DNA of 64,000 nucleotides from an uncultured Treponema sp. GTDB lineage: Bacteria > Spirochaetota > Spirochaetia > Treponematales > Treponemataceae. Location of the stretch: NCBI RefSeq assembly GCF_946187725.1, contig NZ_CAMHSK010000007.1:1-64000 (forward strand). The letters are read 5' to 3'. Positions 49,354-59,156 of this stretch are shown here, in pieces. The translations under genes and the position numbers were made by a program. The notes below the pieces were generated by a model that was not told the origin of the DNA, did not search any database, and was given only the letters and a program-made list of their open reading frames with translations. Numbering within the stretch: position 1 is the stretch's first letter; every line of letters starts with the position of its first letter.

Positions 49354-51270
49354 ATGGAAACTACACTCCCCCGCCTTTTCAGAAAACGAGCTTCAGAATA
49401 TCCCGATTTGGCATTCCAGATGTCCAGATTCAAGGACGGTCATTTTGAGCCTACTACTTACCGTGAAGCTTACGAAACTGCTGTAGCCTTTGCAGGCGGA
49501 CTCCTTTCTCATGGTGTTGTACGCGAAGAACATATCGGTCTCATTTCTGATAACCGCAAAGAATGGGAACACGCTGACATGGGCTTGATGATGCTGGGCG
49601 CGATTGATGTTCCGCGTGGTTGCGATGCTACTATCGGTGATTTAGAGTACATCCTTTCTTTCTCAGAAGTTAAACGCGTTATTGTCGAAAATTCTGCTCA
49701 AATCGAAAAAATCCTCGGCATCAAGGAAAAGCTTCCTCTTGTAAAAGAGCTGATTGTTTTTGAAAATCCGGGCGAAAAAGAGCAGGAATCTTGCAAAGCA
49801 GCAGGAGTTTCCCTCTTTTCATTTGAAGAAATTGTCGCAGACGGCAAAAAATACAACGAAGCAAATCCCGGCAAAGTCGAAGAAGAAATCGATAAGGGCA
49901 AATGGGATGATTTGGCAACGATTATCTTCACTTCGGGCACAACCGGCAAGCCAAAGGGCGTAATGCTCTCACACGGCAATTTTATCACCCAGCTCGATGA
50001 AGTCTGCGAACGAATTTACCTCTATCCTGGCGACCGTGGCATGATGGTTCTTCCTGTATGGCATGCGTTCCAGCGGGCAGTTGAATATGTCGTTTTGAAT
50101 CAGGGTGCCACAATTTGCTACTCAAAGCCGGTCGGTCCAATCCTTCTTGCAGACCTCAAAACGCTCAATCCGCAGGTTTTGCCGGCAGTTCCGCGAGTAT
50201 TCGAGGCTGTTTACGATGGAATCTGGCGAAATATGCGAAAGACAGGCGGCATGGTTTTCCGCGTATTCAAATTCTTCGTCACAGTTGCGCTTTTCCACTC
50301 AAAACTTGACCGTGTTCTTTTTGACCGCACAACCCGCTACGGCATGGACAAACGATGGCTTCAGTGGCCTGCTTTCGTTCTGCCATGGCTCATTTTCTAT
50401 CCGATAAAACTTCTTGGCGGTGCCATCGTTTTCCGTAAAATCCGAAAAATGCTCGGTACGGGTTTCCGTTCAGGTGTTGCAGGCGGAGGAGCTTTGCCAC
50501 CAGCAGTCGATAAATTCTTCTGGGCAGTTGGTGTTAAACTTGTCGAAGGATATGGCCTCACAGAAACAGCTCCAATCATCTCAGTCCGACCGATTGACCG
50601 TCCGGTTTTGGGCAATGTCGGTTCTGCTGTGCGCGGCATTTCTGCCCGCGTAGTTGACCCAATCACCCGTAAGCCACTCAAACAGGGCAAAAAAGGTGTT
50701 CTCGAAATCAAAGGTGGCACCGTCATGAAGGGCTATTACAAGCAGCCTGAACTCACAGCAAAAGTAATCGATGAAAACGGTTGGTTTGACACAGGTGATT
50801 TGGCTCGCCTCACTGCAAAAAATGAAATTGTTCTTCGTGGTCGAATGAAAGACACAATCGTTCAGACTGGTGGTGAAAATATCGAGCCGCTTCCTATTGA
50901 AATGAAAATGCAGGAATCACGCTTCATTCAATCGGCAGTTGTTCTTGGCCAGGATCAGCGTTATCTTGCGGCACTGGTAGTTCCTGAAAAAGCCGAAGTT
51001 GAGTCTTTCTGCAAAGAATCTGGTCTTCCGTATAAAAAATACTCTGATATGGTTAAGAGTGCTGAAGTCTTGCATTTAATCGAAACTGAGGTTGCGACAC
51101 GCGTAAACGCTAAAAACGGATTCAAGATGTATGAGAGAATCAATAAAATCGCGCTTATCGAAAAGCCGTTTGAAGTAGGCGTTGAGCTTTCTGCCAAGCA
51201 GGAAATCATGCGCTTCAGAATCAACGAGATTTATTCCAGCGAAATCAAAAAGCTTTTTAAAGAAAAATAA
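49354..51270 (+). CDS. Long-chain acyl-CoA synthetase (AMP-forming)
   Basis: 638 residues. The AMP-binding P-loop motif IIFTSGTTGKPKGVMLSHGN is followed by EGYGLTETAPIIS, GWFDTGDLARL and the C-terminal RMKDTIVQTGGENIEP, which hold the adenylation Asp and Arg. There is a hydrophobic stretch (about residues 310-370) found in FadD/FAA-type enzymes of spirochaetes. It activates fatty acids for lipid synthesis or remodelling at the membrane. The start ATG has TGGAGA upstream, and hairpins follow the stop. Confidence 0.9.
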   Translation: METTLPRLFRKRASEYPDLAFQMSRFKDGHFEPTTYREAYETAVAFAGGLLSHGVVREEHIGLISDNRKEWEHADMGLMMLGAIDVPRGCDATIGDLEYILSFSEVKRVIVENSAQIEKILGIKEKLPLVKELIVFENPGEKEQESCKAAGVSLFSFEEIVADGKKYNEANPGKVEEEIDKGKWDDLATIIFTSGTTGKPKGVMLSHGNFITQLDEVCERIYLYPGDRGMMVLPVWHAFQRAVEYVVLNQGATICYSKPVGPILLADLKTLNPQVLPAVPRVFEAVYDGIWRNMRKTGGMVFRVFKFFVTVALFHSKLDRVLFDRTTRYGMDKRWLQWPAFVLPWLIFYPIKLLGGAIVFRKIRKMLGTGFRSGVAGGGALPPAVDKFFWAVGVKLVEGYGLTETAPIISVRPIDRPVLGNVGSAVRGISARVVDPITRKPLKQGKKGVLEIKGGTVMKGYYKQPELTAKVIDENGWFDTGDLARLTAKNEIVLRGRMKDTIVQTGGENIEPLPIEMKMQESRFIQSAVVLGQDQRYLAALVVPEKAEVESFCKESGLPYKKYSDMVKSAEVLHLIETEVATRVNAKNGFKMYERINKIALIEKPFEVGVELSAKQEIMRFRINEIYSSEIKKLFKEK

Positions 51271-51272
51271 AA

Positions 51273-51382
51273 ATGTTCAGAAAACTCTCTCAAACAGAGT
51301 AAATTTTCTGAACATCAGTAAAAGTTAGAACGGTTCGGAAAGTGCTGTTTTCGTAATGATTACAGCACCCGAACCGATTTTT
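51273..51382. terminator. Two convergent terminators between acyl-CoA synthetase and Rsm22-like genes
   Basis: ATGTTCAGAAAA (51273-51284) pairs with TTTTCTGAACAT (51304-51315). A second hairpin has CGGTTCGG (51331-51338) and GTGCTGT (51342-51348) pairing with ACAGCAC (51362-51368) and CCGAACCG (51369-51376), followed by TTTTTT. Together they separate the convergent genes. Confidence 0.8.
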
Positions 51383-52833
51383 TATATCCTGACAATAAGT
51401 GCGCCTGATTTTTTGTCACGCTCACCTAAATCTTCAGGTGTCTTGATTTGAAGCAGCTCGCCGTTTTTGGGCTGAATATGACTTTCATCTATGGCAAGCA
51501 GCATTCCGTATTTGCTGCAGGCATAGTAGCCGGATTTATGAAGCTCAGGCAAACGAATGAAGTCAGAAGCAACACGGATGAACATTTTTTCTGAAAGTTC
51601 TGTGCCGGAAGTTTTTTGACTTTGACGGCGTTCATCACTTCGGACAGTAGCAGACACATCTTTTTTTGCGACGATAAAACTCAAGCTTGCCCGCTCTTTT
51701 TGCAAGCCGGCCTTCTCGGAGAGTTTTTTTAATCTGACCGGAGCCGATTCAGCGTCAAATGCAAAATTACACCATTTTGCGTTTTTTCCATAAGAATTGG
51801 TCGTTTTTCCGTTTGTGCGGCCTGCCATCGGACAGTCAGCGATATGCGGGCATGGAGCGACAGGAAGGAAATTCTGACGAATCAATGCGTCACGCATAAG
51901 AGATATGAATCGTGCAGAATGAGGGTCGCCCGGTTCTACCAGCAGAACTGCGGAATTTTCGTTCTTGAGATAAGAAACAAGCTCGCCGGTATATTTTTTT
52001 GCTAGGAAGTCCGTCGGCATTTCATTTCGTTGAAGGATTTCATTGAATACATTCCCGCAAGTGATAAAATCGGCTTTTTCCTTTATATCGGTACCAAACG
52101 CTCCTTTTACACGGATTATTGTCCATGGCTCAGAAGATGCATCTGGGGTTTGGGGCGCAGCCCCAGGAGATGGGGGTGTCGGCACAACGGAGTGTGCCGC
52201 AGGGGGCAGGCTTGCCCCCTTTAAAGTCCTTGCGGCAATCGAAAGATACAAATCTTCACCAGCAGAAAGTGCGGTCTGGCTCAAATCCATGCAATACCAC
52301 TTGATTTTTTTGCTTCGAAGTTCAGGGCGGGCAAGCCAAAGCGCGATTACGACGGTAAGGGTGCCACTCCCGATATCAATCGCGACCGGATTTTCAGATT
52401 TTACGAGCGGTTCAAATGACGACTTGGGAAGATTTGCGAAAAGGAGCGTCTGTCGGACGAGATTCCACCACATAAAGTAATTGATGTAAGCACTGATGTA
52501 TGTGGCTTCGTTCATATATCCAAGACGACGGCTGTTTCTGTCATCCGTGAGCTGATGCGAAAGATTTTTGATTGCACCATAGAGCGAAACTTTCTGCTTC
52601 CCGCTCATTCCGCGGACACTTTCCACGATTTCGTCAAATTTTTCGATAATCTGGCGGCTTTCCTCGGAGACTGCCGAAAAATCAAACATCTCTCGACGGA
52701 TTGACGCTGATTTTTTTCGTTCGGAAAGCTCTTTTCGGTGAGCATGGGTGCGCTTACGGTCAATTCTTGTTTTTGAAGTTGAAGAAACTCTTTCTACATT
52801 CGGATTGTCTTGTCGCTTAAAATCTGTTCTCAT
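51382..52833 (-). CDS. Rsm22-like methyltransferase with an in-frame palindromic insertion
   Basis: 483 residues. SAM binding is seen at VAIDIGSGTLTVVIALWLAR. The Rsm22 (mitochondrial small-subunit-like) family end has LLVEPGDPHSARFISLMRDA, CPHIADCPMAG and the later CNF, with conserved cysteines that ligate an Fe-S cluster. The family acts on ribosome small subunit assembly. Residues about 204-231 (KGASLPPAAHSVVPTPPSPG, APQTPDASS) are a Pro/Ala/Ser insert encoded by a GC-rich triple hairpin (52143-52224), within the SAM domain. The gene still has an open frame. The first 45 residues are very basic. Confidence 0.78.
   Translation of the reverse strand: MRTDFKRQDNPNVERVSSTSKTRIDRKRTHAHRKELSERKKSASIRREMFDFSAVSEESRQIIEKFDEIVESVRGMSGKQKVSLYGAIKNLSHQLTDDRNSRRLGYMNEATYISAYINYFMWWNLVRQTLLFANLPKSSFEPLVKSENPVAIDIGSGTLTVVIALWLARPELRSKKIKWYCMDLSQTALSAGEDLYLSIAARTLKGASLPPAAHSVVPTPPSPGAAPQTPDASSEPWTIIRVKGAFGTDIKEKADFITCGNVFNEILQRNEMPTDFLAKKYTGELVSYLKNENSAVLLVEPGDPHSARFISLMRDALIRQNFLPVAPCPHIADCPMAGRTNGKTTNSYGKNAKWCNFAFDAESAPVRLKKLSEKAGLQKERASLSFIVAKKDVSATVRSDERRQSQKTSGTELSEKMFIRVASDFIRLPELHKSGYYACSKYGMLLAIDESHIQPKNGELLQIKTPEDLGERDKKSGALIVRI
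52143..52224. repeat. GC-rich palindromic element inserted in frame inside a coding sequence
   Basis: Three hairpins lie in a row: GGGGC-GCA-GCCCC (52152-52164), CGGCACA-ACGGAG-TGTGCCG (52180-52199) and AGGGGGCA-GGCT-TGCCCCCT (52201-52220). GC content is far above the flanks. The element is about 82 bases and keeps the host frame open, adding a low-complexity segment to the Rsm22-like protein. Confidence 0.75.
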
Positions 52834-52889
52834 TTCCTTTCGATTATAGCATGAAAATCATTGCACTTTCTATAGGTCAGGATTAGGGG

Positions 52890-52940
52890 AAAAAAAATCC
52901 CGCAGTGCAAGCCAGCATAATACCGGTCCACACTGCGGGA
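52890..52940 (-). terminator. Terminator of the pullulanase gene
   Basis: On the minus strand TCCCGCAGTG and CACTGCGGGA pair (52931-52940 with 52898-52907) and end in a run of seven to eight T (A-run at 52890-52897 on the plus strand). Confidence 0.8.
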
Positions 52941-52962
52941 AAACTCCCTCCCCTAAGAAGTT

Positions 52963-55581
52963 TTATTTTTTCAAAATTACGAATGATTTAGCTGCAACTT
53001 TAGCTGGAACCGATGCGCTTTCGCTCGGTGTTCCGCTTGCAACATCGACCAGCTTGGTGTAGCCGGTTGTGTCAATTGTCTGCTCTGTGTCAGTGGCGTT
53101 GAAGTAGACGAGGAAGTCGCCTGTGGTGTATTTTGTTACGCCCTTTACGCTCTTGTATGTTTCAGCTTCTGCAGTTGTGTTTGCTCCGAATGCAGCAGGA
53201 TTTGCTTTGCGGAGAGCAATCAAGCCTTTGTAGGTGTTGTAGACATCGGCGTAGGTGTCCTTCATGGTTAAGTCAATCTGGTTAATTACATCTGATGAGC
53301 TGTAGCTGTTCTCGTTTCCTTTCTTGGTTCTCAGGAATTCCTGACCACCATTGATGAATGGAGTGCCCTGTGAAAGGAAAAGATATGCTGCGGCAAGTTT
53401 ATCTTCTGCCTTGATAGTTGCAAGACCAGTGCCTGCATCTTTGCCTTTTTCAGTATCATAAGAATTAACTGCGGCAAACAGGTCAATAGCTGCCTTACAT
53501 TCAGTGATTCCAATATAACTCATTGCAAGTTTATCAAAGAGAGTATAATTGTCGTGGCACTCTGCATAATGAAGAGAAAGTTCTGGTTTGCCTGTGTCAT
53601 TTCGATTTGTGCTGGCTCCTTTCAAGCCTTTTTTAATCGCTGCATCAGCAAATTTGCCCTGAACATGACCAAGTGCAAAGCCACCGAATTCTTTTCCTTT
53701 AATTGCATCACGGAATGAATCATCGAAAGCACCGTAACCGATTCCAGAAGTTCCTTCACCAGCTTTAGTTGCACCGTTTACTACAGCAGAACTTCCACCA
53801 GTCCAAGGCTCACCGTAAACCATAACATTCTGGTCGATTTTATAAAGCTCATCATAGATTTCTTTCATTGTCTCGGCTTCCTGACAGCCCATAAGGTCAA
53901 AGCGGAATCCGTTAACATGATAGTCAAGCATCCAATGTTTGAGAGATTCAATTACATAGGTTTTTACGACGCTGTGATTTGTAGCAATTTCATTTCCACA
54001 ACCAGAGCCATTCATGTACTGACCGTCAACGACACGATAGAAATATTCAGGAACTGTGAGGTCATAAAGTGAAGCTACGCCTGTTCCACTAGTGTGATTG
54101 TAAACAACATCCATGTTTACAGCGATACCATTCTCATGAAGTTTACCAATCAATGTTCTGAATTCAAGAACTGCCTGTGTACCATCTTTGTAGTTCTTTG
54201 TGACATATCTTCCTTCCGGAACATTGTAATGATACGGATTGTAGCCCCAGTTATAAGCAGAACTTGCATTCTTTTCTGCATGGTCAAAAGAAGGCAAGAT
54301 TTGAACATGAGTTACGCCCAAATCTTTGAGATGAGCCATAAATTCTTCAGAATTTGCAAGATCAAGGAATTTTCCTGTTGAATCAGTAACAAAAGCTCTA
54401 GACCAGTCACGGACATGCATTTCATAAATGACTGCATCTGAGTAAGATTTTACTTCACTTCCATTGTTGCCAAACGGGTTATAGTATCCGTCCTTTGTTC
54501 CCCATGAACTGTCTTTTGAACCTGTATAAATAGCACTTGCATCTGCATTAATATCAACAAGCTGAGATGCTACAGAATCTGCGCTACATGATTTTGCCCA
54601 AATATCGCAGACATCACTTGTCTTATCAGGATTTGCAATTCTGTACTTATAATATTTGAAGCCTGTAATGTCGACAGAGTCTAATGTCCAAATACCCTTT
54701 GTACCTGCCGTCATATCAACGCAACTGTCTTCGGTTGTAAGTGATGAAGAATCTGCAAACAAAAGCAATTTGACATCAGAAGCAAGCGGTGCCCACATCT
54801 TGAATGAAGCGGTGCTTCCATTCACTGTTACACCAAAATCCTTATCTGTAAGACCATAAACATTGTCAATAACATCACCTGTTATCGGACAAGAAATTGT
54901 CTTATTACCATATGATACGGTATAAGGTGTTTTATCAATATTGCCAGCTTTAAGAATGATTTTTTCAAGAGTTGCACTTTCAACCTCAAGAACATTTCCA
55001 TCGCTGTCTTTGACAGTAAGCTGAGAAACATCGATAGATTCTATTCGGCTGGTGCTGATAGAAATTTCTTTGTCGGAAACAAGGTTTGCGCCCATAATTC
55101 CGAAACTGTCTTCATAAGTCGTGTAATACATTTTTGGATTCGCAAAATTAAAGTAAAATGTGTTGTATTTGAGAAGCTCATCTTTAGGAACGATAACATC
55201 GTTTGTCTGAGGGCTTCCCGCACTGTTTACAAAAAGAATACCAAAATCTGCCGTTGTGTCAAGCTGCATATCGCAGTAACTTCCGTAACTATCTGACTTA
55301 TCAAGAACGAATGTTCCGCCCGGCCATGATTTTGTATCATAGTTTGTATCACCTGAGCTAGCTCTCTTCCATGCCCAAATCTGCCAAGTTTCTGCCGCAG
55401 GCTTGTCTAGAAGATAAATTCTCCAATAACCCTCTGGTACCGGAATAGTTGTTTTAGTATTATCTGACGATGAATCCTTTTTTGATGAGGAGTCATCATC
55501 TCCACTGCTACATGACATGAAGTTGAAGAGCAGCGCCGCAGTTCCAAAAATCATAACGATTTTTTTCATTAATTTTTTCAT
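52963..55581 (-). CDS. Type I pullulanase, lipoprotein (GH13)
   Basis: 872 residues, start ATG 55581 after GGAGG. A signal peptide with lipobox NFMSC is followed by a Ser/Asp/Lys linker. Residues about 50-150 form a CBM41-type starch module (YWRIYLLDKPAAETWQIWAW). Then come a CBM48-like N-domain (FKMWAPLASDVKLLLF) and the GH13 barrel, which has the pullulanase sign YNWGYNPYHYNVPEG. The four conserved regions are NMDVVYNHTS, GFRFDLMGC, MVYGEPWTGG and YAECHDNYTL. It cleaves alpha-1,6 branch points of starch or glycogen, anchored at the cell surface or periplasm. It is the last gene of a starch cluster on the same strand. Confidence 0.93.
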   Translation of the reverse strand: MKKLMKKIVMIFGTAALLFNFMSCSSGDDDSSSKKDSSSDNTKTTIPVPEGYWRIYLLDKPAAETWQIWAWKRASSGDTNYDTKSWPGGTFVLDKSDSYGSYCDMQLDTTADFGILFVNSAGSPQTNDVIVPKDELLKYNTFYFNFANPKMYYTTYEDSFGIMGANLVSDKEISISTSRIESIDVSQLTVKDSDGNVLEVESATLEKIILKAGNIDKTPYTVSYGNKTISCPITGDVIDNVYGLTDKDFGVTVNGSTASFKMWAPLASDVKLLLFADSSSLTTEDSCVDMTAGTKGIWTLDSVDITGFKYYKYRIANPDKTSDVCDIWAKSCSADSVASQLVDINADASAIYTGSKDSSWGTKDGYYNPFGNNGSEVKSYSDAVIYEMHVRDWSRAFVTDSTGKFLDLANSEEFMAHLKDLGVTHVQILPSFDHAEKNASSAYNWGYNPYHYNVPEGRYVTKNYKDGTQAVLEFRTLIGKLHENGIAVNMDVVYNHTSGTGVASLYDLTVPEYFYRVVDGQYMNGSGCGNEIATNHSVVKTYVIESLKHWMLDYHVNGFRFDLMGCQEAETMKEIYDELYKIDQNVMVYGEPWTGGSSAVVNGATKAGEGTSGIGYGAFDDSFRDAIKGKEFGGFALGHVQGKFADAAIKKGLKGASTNRNDTGKPELSLHYAECHDNYTLFDKLAMSYIGITECKAAIDLFAAVNSYDTEKGKDAGTGLATIKAEDKLAAAYLFLSQGTPFINGGQEFLRTKKGNENSYSSSDVINQIDLTMKDTYADVYNTYKGLIALRKANPAAFGANTTAEAETYKSVKGVTKYTTGDFLVYFNATDTEQTIDTTGYTKLVDVASGTPSESASVPAKVAAKSFVILKK

Positions 55582-55644
55582 GTTTCCTCCATAAAACTAA
55601 AATCAAACAAGGGCAGAATCATAAAAATGATTCCGCCACATTAT

Positions 55645-58600
55645 TTACTCAATTACAATCACATTATTTGTTTCATCACAGACAAGCGGTACATCATCAA
55701 CGGAAAGAGTACCACTACCAAACTTGTACCGGTCAGAATCCCCGGCTTTAAGACCGCGCGGACTTCCCATATCGAAATCCCATGTATTGATGTAGAACTT
55801 ATAGCCTGTAATATCGCTCGGATATCCCATTGCCGCTGCAGAAATTTTAATCCAAATCATGCCAGGCTTATCCGCCCATACGCTGCCAATTTCTGGTGCG
55901 TAGCCGGACCAGTCAAGTTTTGCATATTTTTCGATTACAGCACCTTCACTATCCAAATCCTGATACTGTTCAAGAGTTTTGCCGTCCGCATCTTCAAGCT
56001 GTTCCCATGCGACAGTCGGGGTATTTGCTGGAGCAGGAGTTACGGCCTTACCAAAAGTAGAACTGTCTGCACCACTTGAAGAATAGTAAGACTGTCCCCA
56101 ACCGTTGCACTGGAACATATAGTCCCACTTGCCAAACGAATCAGGCAGTTTGTAATTGCTCTTCGGATGATATTCACATCCGTCCGAATCATTGCCATTC
56201 GAAATAAATATATATGGAACAACATGATCGAACTGATTTGAAGTCGGATTCCAGCCATGACTTACGGCACCCATTTTCACACCAAGAAGCACATCGTTTC
56301 CGCTTCGATAAACTTCAACACCCTGAATGTCCAAAGCGCCTTTAAATGGAGCATCGGTCGGTCTCTGAAGGATTCCTTTAGCTACCCCTACTCCATTGTC
56401 ATCGTCTTTTGGATCATCAACACGCTTAATCAAAGTAAACGGTCGCTCAATCGTAAAGCTCTTCTGCTCTGAATAACAGATTACTCCGTCTACAGTCTGA
56501 ATCATCTGAACTGTAATCTTTCCGTTAGAATAAGCCTTTACATCGATATCCTTAGAGAATTGAACATTTGCAGTTGCATTAACTGTCTGTGCAAGTGTAT
56601 AGTCGCCGTTCAATACGATTTTGACATCACCTGAAACTGTCGTTTTACCTTTTACAGTGATGCTGGAACCAGTGACCTTATCTGTTGGAATCTCATCAAC
56701 AGTAATTTCACATCCACTTGCGCCAGCATCAAGGCCTTTTTCAGTAAGGATATAGACAGCACAGCTGTTTGCCGGAACGATAAGTTTTACATTTCCTTTT
56801 TTGCCGTCAGCAGAAGCAACAAAACTTTCTTCGATTTGAGTTCCATCTGCCGGACATACTGAAATTCCTTCATAAGGAACAAGCGTGAATTTATCTCCAA
56901 CAGCGATATTCGCATAGCTTGCGTCAAGAATTTTATCCGTGCTCGCAGTATTCATTACGAAAATTGCTTTATTTCCAATGTCTGCAAGATATTTTTCAGC
57001 ATCTGCAGGGTCTCTTTCACGAACAATATAGGCAAAGATTCCGGCACTATCTGCGGTTTCCTGCAAGACTTTAAGCGTATTGTATCTGAAGACACGATTT
57101 TCCTTTCGCATTTTGTTCAGATTCTGGAAATACTTGTACCAGTCACCATTCGTATCAAATGAATCAGAAGTTTTTGTAGTTCCAGGAGTGTAGAAACTTC
57201 CTTCGAACATACCTTCACGACACTGACCGTCAAATCCCTGCTCGCTTCCATAGTAAACCTGCGGAATTCCTGGAATTGTGTAGATGATATTATAGGCAGC
57301 CTTCATCAACTCCGTGTTGCCCTTCATTGTCTGACCCCATCGGTCAATATCATGGTTGTCAATGAATGTAACAAGCCTGTCAGGATTTGCATAATAACCT
57401 TTTGTATAACGATTATTAAGAACAGTACCGATTGCATTTGTTTTTCCGCCAGAACTGATTGTGTCTGCAAGAGCATAGCGCAACGGGAAGTAAATCATAC
57501 CGTCCATGCGGGCAGTTCCAGAAGAAGACTTCGTGTAGCTTCCGACAATCTTTTCATCCTGACTGAAAGCCTCACCGAAATTAATGAAATCTTTTTTTCC
57601 TTTTGAAAGACCATATTCACGCACACCCATGTTGTTTGCATCAGTGTCGTTTATAAATCCTTCAAAGAAATCCGGTTCGACATAGAGGGCTGTGTCGATT
57701 CGGTAACCGTCGATTCCACATTTATCAATCCAATATCGGAAATAACCACGCAGCAAATTTCTTACGACTTCATTCTCCGTTACCATGTCGTCCAGATTCG
57801 AAGAAGAATGTGTGTACATATTGTACTGATTTGTATAATCACTGATTTCGGTGTTGAAATGATAGAATGAGTTATTCTGCCATTCGTCAAGAGTGATATC
57901 ACGCACATCATTCAAAGCCCACGGAAGCTGCTCCGGATGGCTGAACGGAATTGATTTTGGCTCAAAGTAAAATTCTGAAGAAGGAATATCCCATTTTTCT
58001 TCAGTAACATTCCATTTCTCTGCGGTGACATCTTTTTTTATCTGTTGATAATCGCCAAGATGATTAACGACAATATCCTGAATTACATAAAGGCCAAGGT
58101 CGTGAGCCTCTTTTACAAATCTTTGATACTGTGCAAGCGTTCCCATATGGCTGTCTACTTTTGTAAAATCACTTGCCCAATAACCGTGATAACCATGATA
58201 ATTTGATTCCGCAATCTGACATTTTACAGGCGGCGTCATCCAGATTGCAGTGAATCCCAAATCCTTTATATAGGAAAGTTTCTGTCTGATTCCTTCGATA
58301 TCTCCACCGTTGTAACCAGAAGCGGGTTGTCCTTCCAGCACATCCCGTTCGTTATATGGGTTTCCGTTCGGATCAGTAAGGCCTTCAACATGGTCATTTG
58401 TTGTATCGCCATTGAAAAAACGGTCTGTAAGAATGAAATAAATTGTCTGATCCTGCCAGTTATCACTTTCTGGATTTACAGGAGTCCATGAACCATCAAA
58501 ATCGGTTGAGCGGTCAAGGTCAAAATCAAAGCTTGTCATGGCATAGCGTTTCGTTCCGTCAGGGAATTTTGCCATTGCACGAACAATACACTGTTCTCCA

Positions 58601-58992
58601 ACTTCAAATGCGCCGTTGTATTTTGTAGATTCTTCAGTTGGCTTCGACTTTGCAACAGAATTTTTCCATGCAGTTTCGTTCCAATTTCCATTTGAATCCA
58701 ACGCAGCAGTTAAAACTGTATAAAAGATTTCACTGGCACCTTCACAGGAAATAGCGACATTCTGTTTCGTCTTATAAAATCCACCGACAGGACTGAAAAC
58801 CGGAACCGTAGGCTCAGCAGTTTTAGGTGGATTTGATGGCTCTGGCTCAGGTTCGGGTTTAGGTGTTTCCTGTGCATTGTCGTTTCCGCCAGAGTCACTG
58901 TCAGAACAAGAAATCAATCCCATGCCAGAAAATGACATAAGCAATGCCATGGCAGCAACAAAGGCTATCGCCTTACTTTTTGTTTTTTTCAT
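55645..58992 (-). CDS. Large alpha-amylase-family lipoprotein with C-terminal glucodextranase-type domain
   Basis: 1115 residues with lipobox GLISC and a Pro/Glu linker. A chitobiase-like module (FSPVGGFYKTKQNVAISCEG) is followed by the GH13 barrel, about residues 170-690: FFNGDTTNDH, GYHGYWASDF, DIVVNHLGDY, GYRIDTALYVEPDF (nucleophile Asp), FGEAFSQDEK (acid Glu) and FIDNHDIDRW. An Ig-like module (about 755-860) and a C-terminal DOMON-like glucodextranase domain (DDPKDDDNGVGV..., CNGWGQSYYSS) follow. It likely hydrolyses alpha-1,4 glucans. Start ATG 58992 follows AGGAGA. It precedes the pullulanase by 63 bases, where an imperfect hairpin lies (55611-55637). Confidence 0.9.
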   Translation of the reverse strand: MKKTKSKAIAFVAAMALLMSFSGMGLISCSDSDSGGNDNAQETPKPEPEPEPSNPPKTAEPTVPVFSPVGGFYKTKQNVAISCEGASEIFYTVLTAALDSNGNWNETAWKNSVAKSKPTEESTKYNGAFEVGEQCIVRAMAKFPDGTKRYAMTSFDFDLDRSTDFDGSWTPVNPESDNWQDQTIYFILTDRFFNGDTTNDHVEGLTDPNGNPYNERDVLEGQPASGYNGGDIEGIRQKLSYIKDLGFTAIWMTPPVKCQIAESNYHGYHGYWASDFTKVDSHMGTLAQYQRFVKEAHDLGLYVIQDIVVNHLGDYQQIKKDVTAEKWNVTEEKWDIPSSEFYFEPKSIPFSHPEQLPWALNDVRDITLDEWQNNSFYHFNTEISDYTNQYNMYTHSSSNLDDMVTENEVVRNLLRGYFRYWIDKCGIDGYRIDTALYVEPDFFEGFINDTDANNMGVREYGLSKGKKDFINFGEAFSQDEKIVGSYTKSSSGTARMDGMIYFPLRYALADTISSGGKTNAIGTVLNNRYTKGYYANPDRLVTFIDNHDIDRWGQTMKGNTELMKAAYNIIYTIPGIPQVYYGSEQGFDGQCREGMFEGSFYTPGTTKTSDSFDTNGDWYKYFQNLNKMRKENRVFRYNTLKVLQETADSAGIFAYIVRERDPADAEKYLADIGNKAIFVMNTASTDKILDASYANIAVGDKFTLVPYEGISVCPADGTQIEESFVASADGKKGNVKLIVPANSCAVYILTEKGLDAGASGCEITVDEIPTDKVTGSSITVKGKTTVSGDVKIVLNGDYTLAQTVNATANVQFSKDIDVKAYSNGKITVQMIQTVDGVICYSEQKSFTIERPFTLIKRVDDPKDDDNGVGVAKGILQRPTDAPFKGALDIQGVEVYRSGNDVLLGVKMGAVSHGWNPTSNQFDHVVPYIFISNGNDSDGCEYHPKSNYKLPDSFGKWDYMFQCNGWGQSYYSSSGADSSTFGKAVTPAPANTPTVAWEQLEDADGKTLEQYQDLDSEGAVIEKYAKLDWSGYAPEIGSVWADKPGMIWIKISAAAMGYPSDITGYKFYINTWDFDMGSPRGLKAGDSDRYKFGSGTLSVDDVPLVCDETNNVIVIE

Positions 58993-59099
58993 ATACTTTC
59001 TCCTTTACTATTTTTTTTACAATGTCAGAAAAACGCTAGATGCCCATATAAACAATTACACTCATTTTTGAATATAATTGTTTATGTGAACATTTACAG

Positions 59100-59131
59100 A
59101 AAAAGGGCTAGGCTTTCGCCCAGCCCTTTTC
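59100..59131 (-). terminator. Terminator of the starch-binding lipoprotein gene
   Basis: On the minus strand AAAAGGGCTGGGC pairs with GCCTAGCCCTTTT around GAAA, followed by TC. It separates the barrel/lipoprotein pair from the amylase gene downstream. Confidence 0.75.
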
Positions 59132-59156
59132 GTTGTTTTACAAATTAATGTAAAAC

